12,796 nucleotides of DNA from positions 1-12,796 of the forward strand of contig CAZOBJ010000092.1 of the NCBI GenBank assembly GCA_964577825.1. The letters run 5' to 3'. Shown one piece after another: positions 5,372 through 11,971 of the stretch. How positions within the stretch are numbered: the first letter of the stretch is position 1; each line of letters begins with the position of its first letter. The translations under genes were made by a program, and so were the position numbers. Source of the stretch: CAZOBJ01 sp964577825. GTDB lineage: Bacteria > Planctomycetota > SZUA-567 > JAFGNG01. The notes below the pieces were generated by a model that was not told the DNA's origin, made no database searches, and saw only the letters and a program-made list of their open reading frames with translations.

Positions 5372-5884
5372 TCATCCGGGCCCAACGCCCGGCCATCCAC
5401 GCATCATGCGCGCGCCACACCGCGGACAGGCCACGGAGGCGCAGGGCCGCCCCGGCCCGTGTGCCAGGGTGGCCCCGCAGTTCGGGCAGGCGCACACACC
5501 GCCCGGTCCGCGTCCGCCTCGGGCCCGGCGCCTGCGTCCGCGCCCGCGGGGCCCGCCCCCAGGCAGCGAGAAGCCCGGCCCGGGCAACCGGCCGGCGCGG
5601 TACGCAGAGAGCACCTCCTCCACGTCCCCGGCCACGAACGGGATCACCTCGATTCCCGACGCGGCCAGGATGCACGCGAGCGGCCGACTGACCGCGCCGC
5701 ACACGAGCGCGTGCACGCCCAGATCGGCGAGCCTGCGCGCGCGGGGCCCGGGACCGGCCTCCGCGAGCGAGACTTCCTGCCGGCCGACCTCTTCACCCTG
5801 GTCAAGGTCCACCAAGAGCAGCCGGCGGGCGCTGTCGAGCACCGGGGAGATGCGCTCTCCCCATACCGCAAGGCCCACTCGCAT
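5372..5884 (-). CDS. NifX/NifB-like Fe-Mo cofactor-binding-domain protein with C-terminal zinc ribbon
   Basis: This is a 170-residue protein. Residues 1-100 match the dinitrogenase iron-molybdenum cofactor biosynthesis fold (PF02579-type): MRVGLAVWGERISPVLDSA, the LVDLD strand, LADLGVHALVCGAVSRPLA and the GIEVIPF strand followed by a helix. A Gly/Arg-rich linker (about 104-129) leads to a zinc-ribbon-like end with CPNC (133-136) and CPRC (153-156). Small proteins of this family carry Mo-Fe-S or other metal clusters and are not restricted to nitrogen fixers; no nif structural genes are seen here. ATG 5884 has GGAGG seven bases upstream; an in-frame upstream start at 6007 lies in the regulatory region and is rejected. 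It is the first gene of the minus-strand cluster. The linker and C-terminal zinc ribbon suggest a partner-binding or nucleic-acid-binding addition. Confidence 0.85.
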   Translation of the reverse strand: MRVGLAVWGERISPVLDSARRLLLVDLDQGEEVGRQEVSLAEAGPGPRARRLADLGVHALVCGAVSRPLACILAASGIEVIPFVAGDVEEVLSAYRAGRLPGPGFSLPGGGPRGRGRRRRARGGRGPGGVCACPNCGATLAHGPGRPCASVACPRCGARMMRGWPGVGPG

Positions 5885-5991
5885 GCACAATCCTCCGTCC
5901 CTTGTGTCGTGGCAAGCATCATTCCATTCCGCAGCGAAGAAGCGTGTTTCATAAGGCACTGTTAGTAAAAAGCTTGTGGCTACGCTCGCCC

Positions 5992-6067
5992 ATGGATGGA
6001 GTTGCATACAGTAGCATAATGACTGATATCTCGGCGCATTTGGTGCAACTCTGCTACTGTATGGATG
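5992..6067. promoter_or_regulatory. Interleaved inverted repeats upstream of the NifX-like cluster
   Basis: CATACAGTAGCA (6005-6016) is repeated as its exact reverse complement at 6052-6063. GAGTTGCA (5999-6006) is repeated as its exact reverse complement at 6044-6051. The order on the + strand is X, Y, X', Y', and both arms are bordered by the direct repeat ATGGATG (5992-5998 and 6061-6067). The stretch is clearly less GC-rich than the flanking genes and lies about 110-185 bp before the NifX-like start, so a regulator-binding region is the simplest reading. A small mobile repeat or a structured RNA are alternatives. Confidence 0.6.
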
Positions 6068-6081
6068 CGTCCTTCTCGGCC

Positions 6082-6112
6082 CGCCATGCGATTCGCGGGC
6101 TGGGACATGGCG
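6082..6112 (-). other. Stem-loop downstream of the porin gene
   Basis: CGCCATG (6082-6088) and CATGGCG (6106-6112) can pair with a 17-nt loop. The stem starts 36 bases after the porin stop codon. There is no T run on the minus strand, so it is at best a weak or Rho-assisted 3' end for the exporter operon. Confidence 0.3.
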
Positions 6113-6148
6113 TGTTTGGGCTGCTCACGGAGCCGAGGAAGTGGGGCC

Positions 6149-7435
6149 TCAGAAGTACAGGGCGACCTGGGCGAACAGGCTGTGCGGGCTGCCGCCATAC
6201 TCGCTGCGCAGCTCTCCGTCTTCGGGGCCCCGGCCCCAGGGCAGGAACCCGGTCACGGAGACCGTGGTGTTCTCGGTCGCGAACCACTCCACAGAGGGGC
6301 TGGCCATGCCGGACCCGTCGGACGGGTTCTCGACCAGGGAGCAGGACACGGAGACCACGTCGCTTACCGGGTAGCTTACCTGGAGCCCCAGCGCCCACCG
6401 GCCTATGATCTGCATGTCGCCGCGCAGCAGGCGCTCCTGGAGCGCGGGCGCGGCAAACCGCCGGGACAGCTCGTCCGTGTCCGCCACCCCGAACCCGCTG
6501 TGGTGCACCTCGCCGAGCACGGTGAGCCCCCGGCCCACATCAAAGGTGTACGAGGCGCCCAGCACCCCCTTGGCGAGCACGCGGTCGTTGCTCAGCACCC
6601 CGCCGTCGGGGTGCGGGTCCGGTACCCGGAACGCGGCGAGCTCCGCGTGGACCTCGGCATCCGCGACCGCGGAGCTCACCACGAGCGCCGCGAACTCGTC
6701 CTCGGCGCGCTTGCCCGCCAGCAGGGCCGCGTCCATCGTGCCCACATACCCGCGCAGGCGAACGAACGCGGCCGAGCGCTCCCAGTCCTCGCCGAACACC
6801 GCGAAGGCCGTAGCCGAGCTCGTGGGCGAGAGGCGCACCTCCGTGCGCACCGCGTCTACGCCCCGGCGCCACTCGCGGTCGACCTCCAGAGGCGAGAAGG
6901 GCGCGAACATGTCCACCGCGCTGAAGAGCACCCCGCGCCCGAGCCCCACGGCCTGTCGGCCGACCACGACTTCGCCCCAGGTCGGATGCAGGGCAAACAG
7001 CGCCCGGTCGAGCTCGTGGTGCACGGTGACCCGATCCCGGTCCAGGATGTCGTCATACCCCGGACGGATCCGGTAGGGCGGCTCGGCCTGAGCCGGAAGC
7101 GCCATCCCGCCGCCGGCCGCGCCGGAGTCGTGACTCGTCCAGCGCAGACTCTGCTCGTAGGCGACCTCTGCGTCCAGCATTTCGCTGGCTGCGTACTGCA
7201 GGCCCAGGCGCAGGCGAAAGAGCCCCAGGCCGCTGAGCCGCTGGGGATAGAGCTCGCGATCCTCGGGCGCGTACGCGGCCAGGCCGCTCCACTTGGCCCC
7301 GCCTTGCAGGACCAGGCGGCCCGGGCCCTGGTCCGCGGACCACAGGTCCACCGCCCCGGCGCGGCGCGCGCACAGAACCGCCAAGGCTGCCAGCAGAGCG
7401 CCCACGGCTGTGCGAATGCGGTTCCGGGAAGACAC
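6149..7435 (-). CDS. Outer-membrane beta-barrel protein (porin-like), last gene of the ABC export operon
   Basis: This is a 428-residue precursor. It has a typical signal peptide (Arg-rich start, hydrophobic core, cleavage likely after RRAGA around residue 28), a body of alternating short amphipathic strands and turns (for example ALHPTWGEVVVGRQAVGLGR), and a C-terminal strand ending in VALYF. A terminal Phe of this kind is the outer-membrane assembly signal. The GRQ...G.G segment resembles DUF1302 or alginate-export-type porins, but the family is not certain. The start is GTG 7435, directly after the TGA of the ATPase gene (7438-7436), with GGAG in the end of that gene as binding site, so translation is coupled. 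This pairing suggests the barrel works with the exporter as an outer-membrane partner or as its cargo (inference). Confidence 0.82.
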   Translation of the reverse strand: MSSRNRIRTAVGALLAALAVLCARRAGAVDLWSADQGPGRLVLQGGAKWSGLAAYAPEDRELYPQRLSGLGLFRLRLGLQYAASEMLDAEVAYEQSLRWTSHDSGAAGGGMALPAQAEPPYRIRPGYDDILDRDRVTVHHELDRALFALHPTWGEVVVGRQAVGLGRGVLFSAVDMFAPFSPLEVDREWRRGVDAVRTEVRLSPTSSATAFAVFGEDWERSAAFVRLRGYVGTMDAALLAGKRAEDEFAALVVSSAVADAEVHAELAAFRVPDPHPDGGVLSNDRVLAKGVLGASYTFDVGRGLTVLGEVHHSGFGVADTDELSRRFAAPALQERLLRGDMQIIGRWALGLQVSYPVSDVVSVSCSLVENPSDGSGMASPSVEWFATENTTVSVTGFLPWGRGPEDGELRSEYGGSPHSLFAQVALYF

Positions 7436-8194
7436 TCACCAATCTCCGATCCGGTCGTCCGAGGCGCCGGCCCGGCCCGGCGTGCGCACCTCGTCGCCCG
7501 CCACCCGTCCGTCGTCCAGGGTAATCACCCGGCGGGCGTGGCGCACCACCCGCGCGTCGTGGGTGGCAAAAAGGAACGTGATCTCGTGCTCCTGGTTGAG
7601 CATGCGCATCATGCGCAACAGGGCCTCCGCGTTCTCGCCGTCCAGGTTGGCCGACGGCTCGTCCGCGAGCACGAGCCGCGGCCGGCTGGCCACCGCGCGG
7701 GCCACGGCCACGCGCTGCTGCTGTCCGCCGGAGAGCTCGTTGGGCCGCCGGTCGGCGAACTCCGCGAGGCCCAGCTCATCAAGCACCGCCAGGGCCCGGT
7801 CGCGGCGCTCGGCGCCCACGCCGCGCAGCTCCAGCACGAACTCCACGTTCTCGCACGCGGTGAGGACAGGCACCAGATTGTAGGCCTGGAACACGAACCC
7901 GAGCTCGTGCAGGCGCAGGTCCGCGCGCTCGCGCTTGGACAGGGCCCCGAGGTCGCGGTCGAACACACGCACCGACCCCTGCGTGGCCACGTCCAGGGCC
8001 CCGATCAGGTTCAGGAGCGTGGTCTTGCCGCTGCCCGACGGGCCCACGATCGCGGCGAACTCGCCCGCGCGCACCTCCAGGCTCACGCCGCGCAGGGCCG
8101 GGGCCTCCACCTTGCCCGCCCGGTAGACCTTCACGAGATCGCGCGTCTCCACGAGCATCCGTTCGCTCATGCCGGGTTCCTCGTCTGTGGCCAT
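7436..8194 (-). CDS. ABC transporter ATP-binding protein (LolD/MacB-type)
   Basis: This is a 252-residue ATPase with every canonical motif: Walker A GPSGSGKTT (51-59), Q-loop FVFQAYNLVPVLTACENV (100-117), signature LSGGQQQR (154-161), Walker B RLVLADEPSANLD (173-185) and the H-loop His at 212 (FATHD). The FQAYNLVP Q-loop is typical of the LolD/MacB/FtsE branch, which drives mechanotransmission-type permeases rather than classic import. It pairs with the two FtsX-type permeases encoded upstream. ATG 8194 has GAGGA five bases upstream, inside the preceding stop region. An in-frame ATG at 8170 with GAGGAA at good spacing is an equally possible start and would remove 8 residues. Confidence 0.95.
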   Translation of the reverse strand: MATDEEPGMSERMLVETRDLVKVYRAGKVEAPALRGVSLEVRAGEFAAIVGPSGSGKTTLLNLIGALDVATQGSVRVFDRDLGALSKRERADLRLHELGFVFQAYNLVPVLTACENVEFVLELRGVGAERRDRALAVLDELGLAEFADRRPNELSGGQQQRVAVARAVASRPRLVLADEPSANLDGENAEALLRMMRMLNQEHEITFLFATHDARVVRHARRVITLDDGRVAGDEVRTPGRAGASDDRIGDW

Positions 8195-8201
8195 TGCGTC
8201 C

Positions 8202-9443
8202 TCACTGCTCCACGCGCAGGGCGTCGGCCGGGTCCGTGCGCACCGCGTACCAGGAGGGGTACAGGGAGCTGAGGACCGTGGCCGTGAGCGCCAATCCCAG
8301 GCCCAGCGGCACCAGCCACCAGCCGAAGTCGCCGTAGATGATCGGGTCCAGGAGCACGTTGCTGACCGCGAGGTCCGCGCCCCCGTAGAGCTCGGTGAAG
8401 TCGATGCCTTGCCACGCCAAGAGCCACGCGAACGGCAGGCTCAGTGCGAGCGCGGCCGCCGCGCCCGTGAGCCCCAGGAACAGGCCCTCGACCACAAGCA
8501 CCCCGGCGAGCCGCCACCGCGGCATGCCCAGGGCCGCGAGCACCGCGAACTCGCGGCGCCGCTCCAGGGCCGCGGCGAGCTGCGCGCTCGCGATGCCCAG
8601 GAACACCATGGCCACCACGAGGCCCACCATCAGGTTCGTCCAGGTCTCGTCGATCTTCACGCCCTGGGCGAGTTCGGGCACGAGCTCGGCCCAGGTGACC
8701 ACGGCCAGCCGGTCCGGAAGCTCCTTCTCCAGGGACCTGTGCATCTCCTGGAGGCGCTCCGGATCGGCCAGCAGGATCGTGATCTCCGCCACCGGGGCGT
8801 ATCCGGTGATCTCGGCGAGCTCGGCCAGCGACACGTGGCACAGGCCCGCGTCCAGGTCGCGGCTGCCGGTGGACACGAGCCCCACGATGCGCAGCATGGC
8901 GCTGCGCATCTCGCCGCCCTGGCCGGAGACCGTGACCATCAGGTCGTCGTCCACCGCCACGTCCAGGCGGTCGGCGATGGCCTTGCCCACCACCACGGCG
9001 CCCCGCTCCCCGGGCTTGAGGTACCGACCCCGGGTCACCTCGCGCACGAGCCGGTTGAGCGCGGGCTCCACCTGCGGGTCCACGCCGACCATCTGCACCC
9101 CCGCGGTGCGCGTGCCGAACCCGAGCAGCCCGTCCGTGCGCGCGTGGGGCGCGACGGCCTCGAAGCCTGCCCGGCCGCGCAGCTTCTGGACAAACCGCGG
9201 GCCATCCTCCAGGCGCAGGTCCGCTTCCCGCGTCTTGACCCACTCTCCGGGAACCACCCGCAGGTGCCCGGTGCCGCTCCGGGCCGCGGCGCGCATCATC
9301 ATCTCGCCCTCGCCGCGCACAAAGCTCACGAGCAGCAGGCACACCCCGCACCCCAAGCCGATGCCGGCCACGGACAGGATGCTCCGCCGGGTGTGCCGGG
9401 CCAGACTGCGCACCGCGTACTTGGTCCCCGTGGAGGAGCTCAT
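8202..9443 (-). CDS. ABC transporter permease, FtsX/MacB family (second permease)
   Basis: This is a 413-residue membrane protein with the MacB/LolC/E layout: one N-terminal transmembrane helix (about 22-42), a large periplasmic domain (about 45-265, MacB_PCD-like), then three helices (about 269-292, 312-340, 375-396). The cytoplasmic motif RRREFAVLAALGMPRWR (295-311) and the end YPSWYAVRTDPADALR (395-410) are hallmarks of the FtsX domain. ATG 9443 overlaps the TGA of the first permease by ATGA, so translation is coupled; a longer frame upstream to 9629 is antisense-like read-through of the other permease frame. With the first permease it should form a heterodimer on the ATPase. Its ATPase partner begins 7 bp after its stop. 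Confidence 0.93.
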   Translation of the reverse strand: MSSSTGTKYAVRSLARHTRRSILSVAGIGLGCGVCLLLVSFVRGEGEMMMRAAARSGTGHLRVVPGEWVKTREADLRLEDGPRFVQKLRGRAGFEAVAPHARTDGLLGFGTRTAGVQMVGVDPQVEPALNRLVREVTRGRYLKPGERGAVVVGKAIADRLDVAVDDDLMVTVSGQGGEMRSAMLRIVGLVSTGSRDLDAGLCHVSLAELAEITGYAPVAEITILLADPERLQEMHRSLEKELPDRLAVVTWAELVPELAQGVKIDETWTNLMVGLVVAMVFLGIASAQLAAALERRREFAVLAALGMPRWRLAGVLVVEGLFLGLTGAAAALALSLPFAWLLAWQGIDFTELYGGADLAVSNVLLDPIIYGDFGWWLVPLGLGLALTATVLSSLYPSWYAVRTDPADALRVEQ

Positions 9444-10669
9444 GCGCGCATGGCCTCCATGGGTTCGAGCCGCGCGGTCACCGCCGCCGGCCACAGGGCC
9501 GCCACCACGGCCGTGAGCACCACCGCGACGAACCCCGCGAACACGTCGGCGGCCGCGATCCTCGGGTGCACGAGCAGCGGGAAATTGAGGCCCTGGTAGC
9601 TCAGGTCCTTCACGGCCTCGCCGCCCCACGAGGCCATGTCAATGCCCGGCCCGGCGGTCGCGGCCACGAACAGCACGCCGAACGCGGTGCCCACGAGCAC
9701 CCCGAACACCCCGAGCAGCACCGCCTCCGAGAGGATCATGCGCACAAGCCGCCCGGGATGCGTGCCCAGCGCGAGCAGCATCCCGAGCTCGTGCATGCGC
9801 TCGAACGTGGCCATCATCAGGGTGTTCGCAATGCCCGCGACCACGGCCACGAACACGAGGGCCAGCACGAAGTAGCCCATGTAGTCGACCATGTCCACGA
9901 TCATCACGAGCTGGGGCACGAGCTCCTGCCACGTCTTGACCTCCAGGTCCTGCAACGAGGAGAGCTCGGCCAGACGCTGTGCGAGCGGACGAGCCTCGAC
10001 CCCGGTCTCGCCGCGGACGACCACCTCGTGGGCCTGGTCCGGAAGCACGAAGAGCTCCTGCGCACGCGCAAGCGGCATGACCACCCCGGATTCGTTGATG
10101 AGGTTCACCGGCGTGCGCACCACCGCCTCGACCGTGAACAGGCCCGTGGCGTACGAGCCGTCGGCGGCCTGGCCGATCAGGGCGATCTCCTGCCCGGCCT
10201 GCGCACCCGTGCGCCGCGCGAGCCGGTGCCCGAGCAGCACCCGGTCCTCGCCCAGGTCCGCCTCCAGTCCGGGCAACAGGCCGTACTCGCTGCGCTCCAC
10301 GTCGATGTCCACGCCCACCACCGTGGCCGCGTATGCGTCGCGCTCGGGCGCGATCAGGGTCGGCGCATGCACGCGCGCCGAGGCGGAGGACACGCCGGCC
10401 GTCGACCGCACGTCCTGCAACACGCGGGACAGGTCGCGGATAACGAGGTCCATGGCGCGCTCTTCGCGCCACTCCGGGTGGTGGATCTGCACGTGCCCGA
10501 GCATGGGCCCGGTCAGCGCGCTGTAGATCCCGTCCGCATACCCGCGCATGAGGCCCTGGCTGGCCAACAGCCCGAACTGCCCGATGGCAATGGCCAGGAG
10601 CACCAGCACCGTACGGCGGCGGCTGCGGCCCAGGTTGCGCCAGGCGATCTGCACGGTGCTCAGCCGCAT
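9440..10669 (-). CDS. ABC transporter permease, FtsX/MacB family (first permease)
   Basis: This is a 409-residue permease with the same architecture as its neighbour: a helix at about 20-40, a periplasmic domain to about 260, then helices at about 264-288, 311-336 and 373-395. The motif ERMHELGMLLALGTHPGRLVR (290-310) and the end VTARLEPMEAMR are diagnostic of the FtsX permease domain. The periplasmic domain of such proteins receives substrate from the membrane and couples it to a periplasmic carrier. ATG 10669 has GGAG about seven bases upstream and lies 15 bp after the LolA-like gene. The two permeases differ widely in their periplasmic parts, which argues for a LolC/LolE-like heterodimer rather than MacB-like homodimer. 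Confidence 0.93.
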   Translation of the reverse strand: MRLSTVQIAWRNLGRSRRRTVLVLLAIAIGQFGLLASQGLMRGYADGIYSALTGPMLGHVQIHHPEWREERAMDLVIRDLSRVLQDVRSTAGVSSASARVHAPTLIAPERDAYAATVVGVDIDVERSEYGLLPGLEADLGEDRVLLGHRLARRTGAQAGQEIALIGQAADGSYATGLFTVEAVVRTPVNLINESGVVMPLARAQELFVLPDQAHEVVVRGETGVEARPLAQRLAELSSLQDLEVKTWQELVPQLVMIVDMVDYMGYFVLALVFVAVVAGIANTLMMATFERMHELGMLLALGTHPGRLVRMILSEAVLLGVFGVLVGTAFGVLFVAATAGPGIDMASWGGEAVKDLSYQGLNFPLLVHPRIAAADVFAGFVAVVLTAVVAALWPAAVTARLEPMEAMRA

Positions 10670-10684
10670 CCGGCGCTCCCGGGC

Positions 10685-11617
10685 CTACCGCTTGCGCTCG
10701 AGGTTGGAGAGGCTGAACTTGCCCGCCTCCACCTCCACGCCGAAGTCGATGTCCAGATACAGGAACTCGGTGCGATGGCCTTCCTGGTCCTGGGGGATGA
10801 GCACGATGTGCGCGGGCAGACGCCGACCGTCGAACACCCGCACCTGATCCCAGGTCATCACGCGCGCCAGGCGGCCCTTGCGGTCGTACCACTCGGAGGT
10901 CAAGGGCAGGCGGCCGTCCTCGGAGACCACGAGCTCGAACCGGTCCCACAGGCCCACCACGCCCTCCTTGGCCGTGAACCGAACGCGCCAGCCCGGCGGA
11001 TCCTGCGAGCGGCCCACGAGCTCATACCGGTAGTCCTCGTCGTACGAGGTCTCGCGCACCAGGTCGTCGTTGGTCAGGTCGCTTCCCATCCAGGAGGAGA
11101 GCATCATGGACGGGGGAATGCGGATCGTGCGGTTGATGCGGGGGAAGTAGTTCCACAGGTTGTCGCCGACCTTCAGGGTGGCGGTGCCCTGTTCGCGCGG
11201 CGGGGACTGGATCACGACCAGGGCCTTCTCCTCGCCCTGGGTCCACATCTCCATGCGCAGGGTGCGCTCGCGCCGGGGCCGGATCACGGTCATCTCGGCC
11301 ACGCTGTGGCTGCTGTCCGCACGGTACAGGTCTTCGAAGTAGTCGACCACCGCGTCGAGGTCGAGCTCGCCGTCCTGCAAGAGGGGCGGCTTCTTGGCCT
11401 CCTCGATGCGCTCGCCTGGGGCCTCTGCGCCCTGTGCGCGTTCGTCTTGGTCGCTCGCGGCGGCCGCCGCGGGCGGTGCCATTTGCCCGCCGCTCGCGTC
11501 CTGCGCCTTTGCGCGGGCTGCGAGGACCAGCACCGCTGCGAGCAGGAACGCGGCGATACAGGCCCATGCGCAGACCGCGCTCGGATACCGCCGGATCGCT
11601 ACAGGACGATGACGCAT
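10685..11617 (-). CDS. LolA-like outer-membrane lipoprotein-sorting-type periplasmic protein
   Basis: This is a 310-residue precursor. It has an N-terminal Arg-rich start and a hydrophobic core (about 15-34) ending ARAKAQ, consistent with a signal peptide cleaved near residue 38. A low-complexity Ala/Gln/Glu linker (about 40-75) follows, then a LolA-type domain. The segments GTATLKVGDNLWNYFPRI (144-161), IRIPPSMM (165-172) and SWMGSDLTNDDLV (175-187) are the signature of the 'outer membrane lipoprotein-sorting protein' family (LolA_like, PF17131-type). These proteins have an open beta sheet with a hydrophobic pocket for lipid or lipoprotein. ATG 11617 is chosen since GGAGG precedes it and the upstream in-frame extension would bury the signal peptide. 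First gene of the export operon, with a promoter about 70-95 bp upstream. Confidence 0.9.
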   Translation of the reverse strand: MRHRPVAIRRYPSAVCAWACIAAFLLAAVLVLAARAKAQDASGGQMAPPAAAAASDQDERAQGAEAPGERIEEAKKPPLLQDGELDLDAVVDYFEDLYRADSSHSVAEMTVIRPRRERTLRMEMWTQGEEKALVVIQSPPREQGTATLKVGDNLWNYFPRINRTIRIPPSMMLSSWMGSDLTNDDLVRETSYDEDYRYELVGRSQDPPGWRVRFTAKEGVVGLWDRFELVVSEDGRLPLTSEWYDRKGRLARVMTWDQVRVFDGRRLPAHIVLIPQDQEGHRTEFLYLDIDFGVEVEAGKFSLSNLERKR

Positions 11618-11684
11618 GGGCCCGGCCCTCCGCCCGGCGGGCGCTCCCCTAACCTCCCCTGTGGCGCGCGATGCCGGTGGCAAG

Positions 11685-11713
11685 AGTATACCCCGGCGCG
11701 GCTGGTTCGTCCA
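11685..11713 (-). promoter_or_regulatory. Sigma70-type promoter of the LolA-like/ABC/porin operon
   Basis: On the minus strand TGGACG (11713-11708) and TATACT (11690-11685) are spaced by 17 bp; they match the -35 and -10 consensus at 4 of 6 and 5 of 6 positions. The expected transcription start is near 11678, giving a leader of about 60 nt before ATG 11617. Confidence 0.65.
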
Positions 11714-11716
11714 GCG

Positions 11717-11734
11717 CGAGGCAAGCATGCCTCG
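11717..11734. promoter_or_regulatory. Inverted repeat just upstream of the operon promoter
   Basis: CGAGGCA (11717-11723) and TGCCTCG (11728-11734) form a perfect 7-bp inverted repeat with a 4-base spacer, ending 3 bases before the -35 box at 11713-11708. The position near -40 to -57 is typical for a transcription activator site. The regulator is unknown. Confidence 0.4.
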
Positions 11735-11848
11735 TAGGGCAAGCGGCTACGCGCGAGATGGGCTCTGAAAGGGAGAGACCAAAACCGATTGATTGAAAGC
11801 CCTAGATGAATGCCTGCCGACGGAAGCCGCAGGCGTCCGGCAAGCCGC

Positions 11849-11878
11849 CGGGCGGGACCCGGGATCGGGCCCCGCCCG
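11849..11878. other. GC-rich hairpin in the intergenic region 11618-11971
   Basis: CGGGCGGG (11849-11856) pairs with CCCGCCCG (11871-11878), and an inner CCCG/CGGG stem closes a four-base loop. A second smaller stem lies at 11816-11838 (GCCTGC with GCAGGC). Neither is followed by a T run on either strand. Together they occupy the 354-bp interval between the gene ending at 11972 and the LolA-like gene, which otherwise holds only the promoter and inverted repeat at 11685-11734. They could form a Rho-type 3' end for the upstream gene. Confidence 0.4.
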
Positions 11879-11971
11879 CAGCGAATCGCGTTCTATTGAC
11901 CGGCGGCCAGACGCCGGTCGGGTGCTGATCGGTAACTAACGCTCGTCGGACAGCGGGCTCATCTAACCGCC

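Noticed and set aside
6041..6056. Possible sigma54 (-24/-12) promoter
   Set aside because: The GG and GC elements are one base too close together and there is no gene in the correct direction immediately downstream.
6065..8272. 735-codon open frame on the + strand
   Set aside because: It is antisense to the porin and ATPase genes; its length follows from the high GC content, and its product is His/Arg/Ala-rich without any domain, while the opposite strand carries clear motifs.
8167..9351. 394-codon minus-strand frame over the second permease
   Set aside because: It runs out of frame with the FtsX-type permease, is Arg/Gly/Pro-rich, and lacks membrane segments; the permease frame has all family motifs.
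9566..11737. 723-codon open frame on the + strand
   Set aside because: It is antisense to the first permease and LolA-like genes, with low-complexity composition and no recognisable domain.
11816..11878. Possible third copy of the repeated leader element
   Set aside because: It shares only short GC-rich words (GCCTG, CAAGCCGCC, CAGGCG) with the copies near 1260 and 2767; the terminator arm, T tail and gene start are missing, so the likeness is probably chance in GC-rich sequence.
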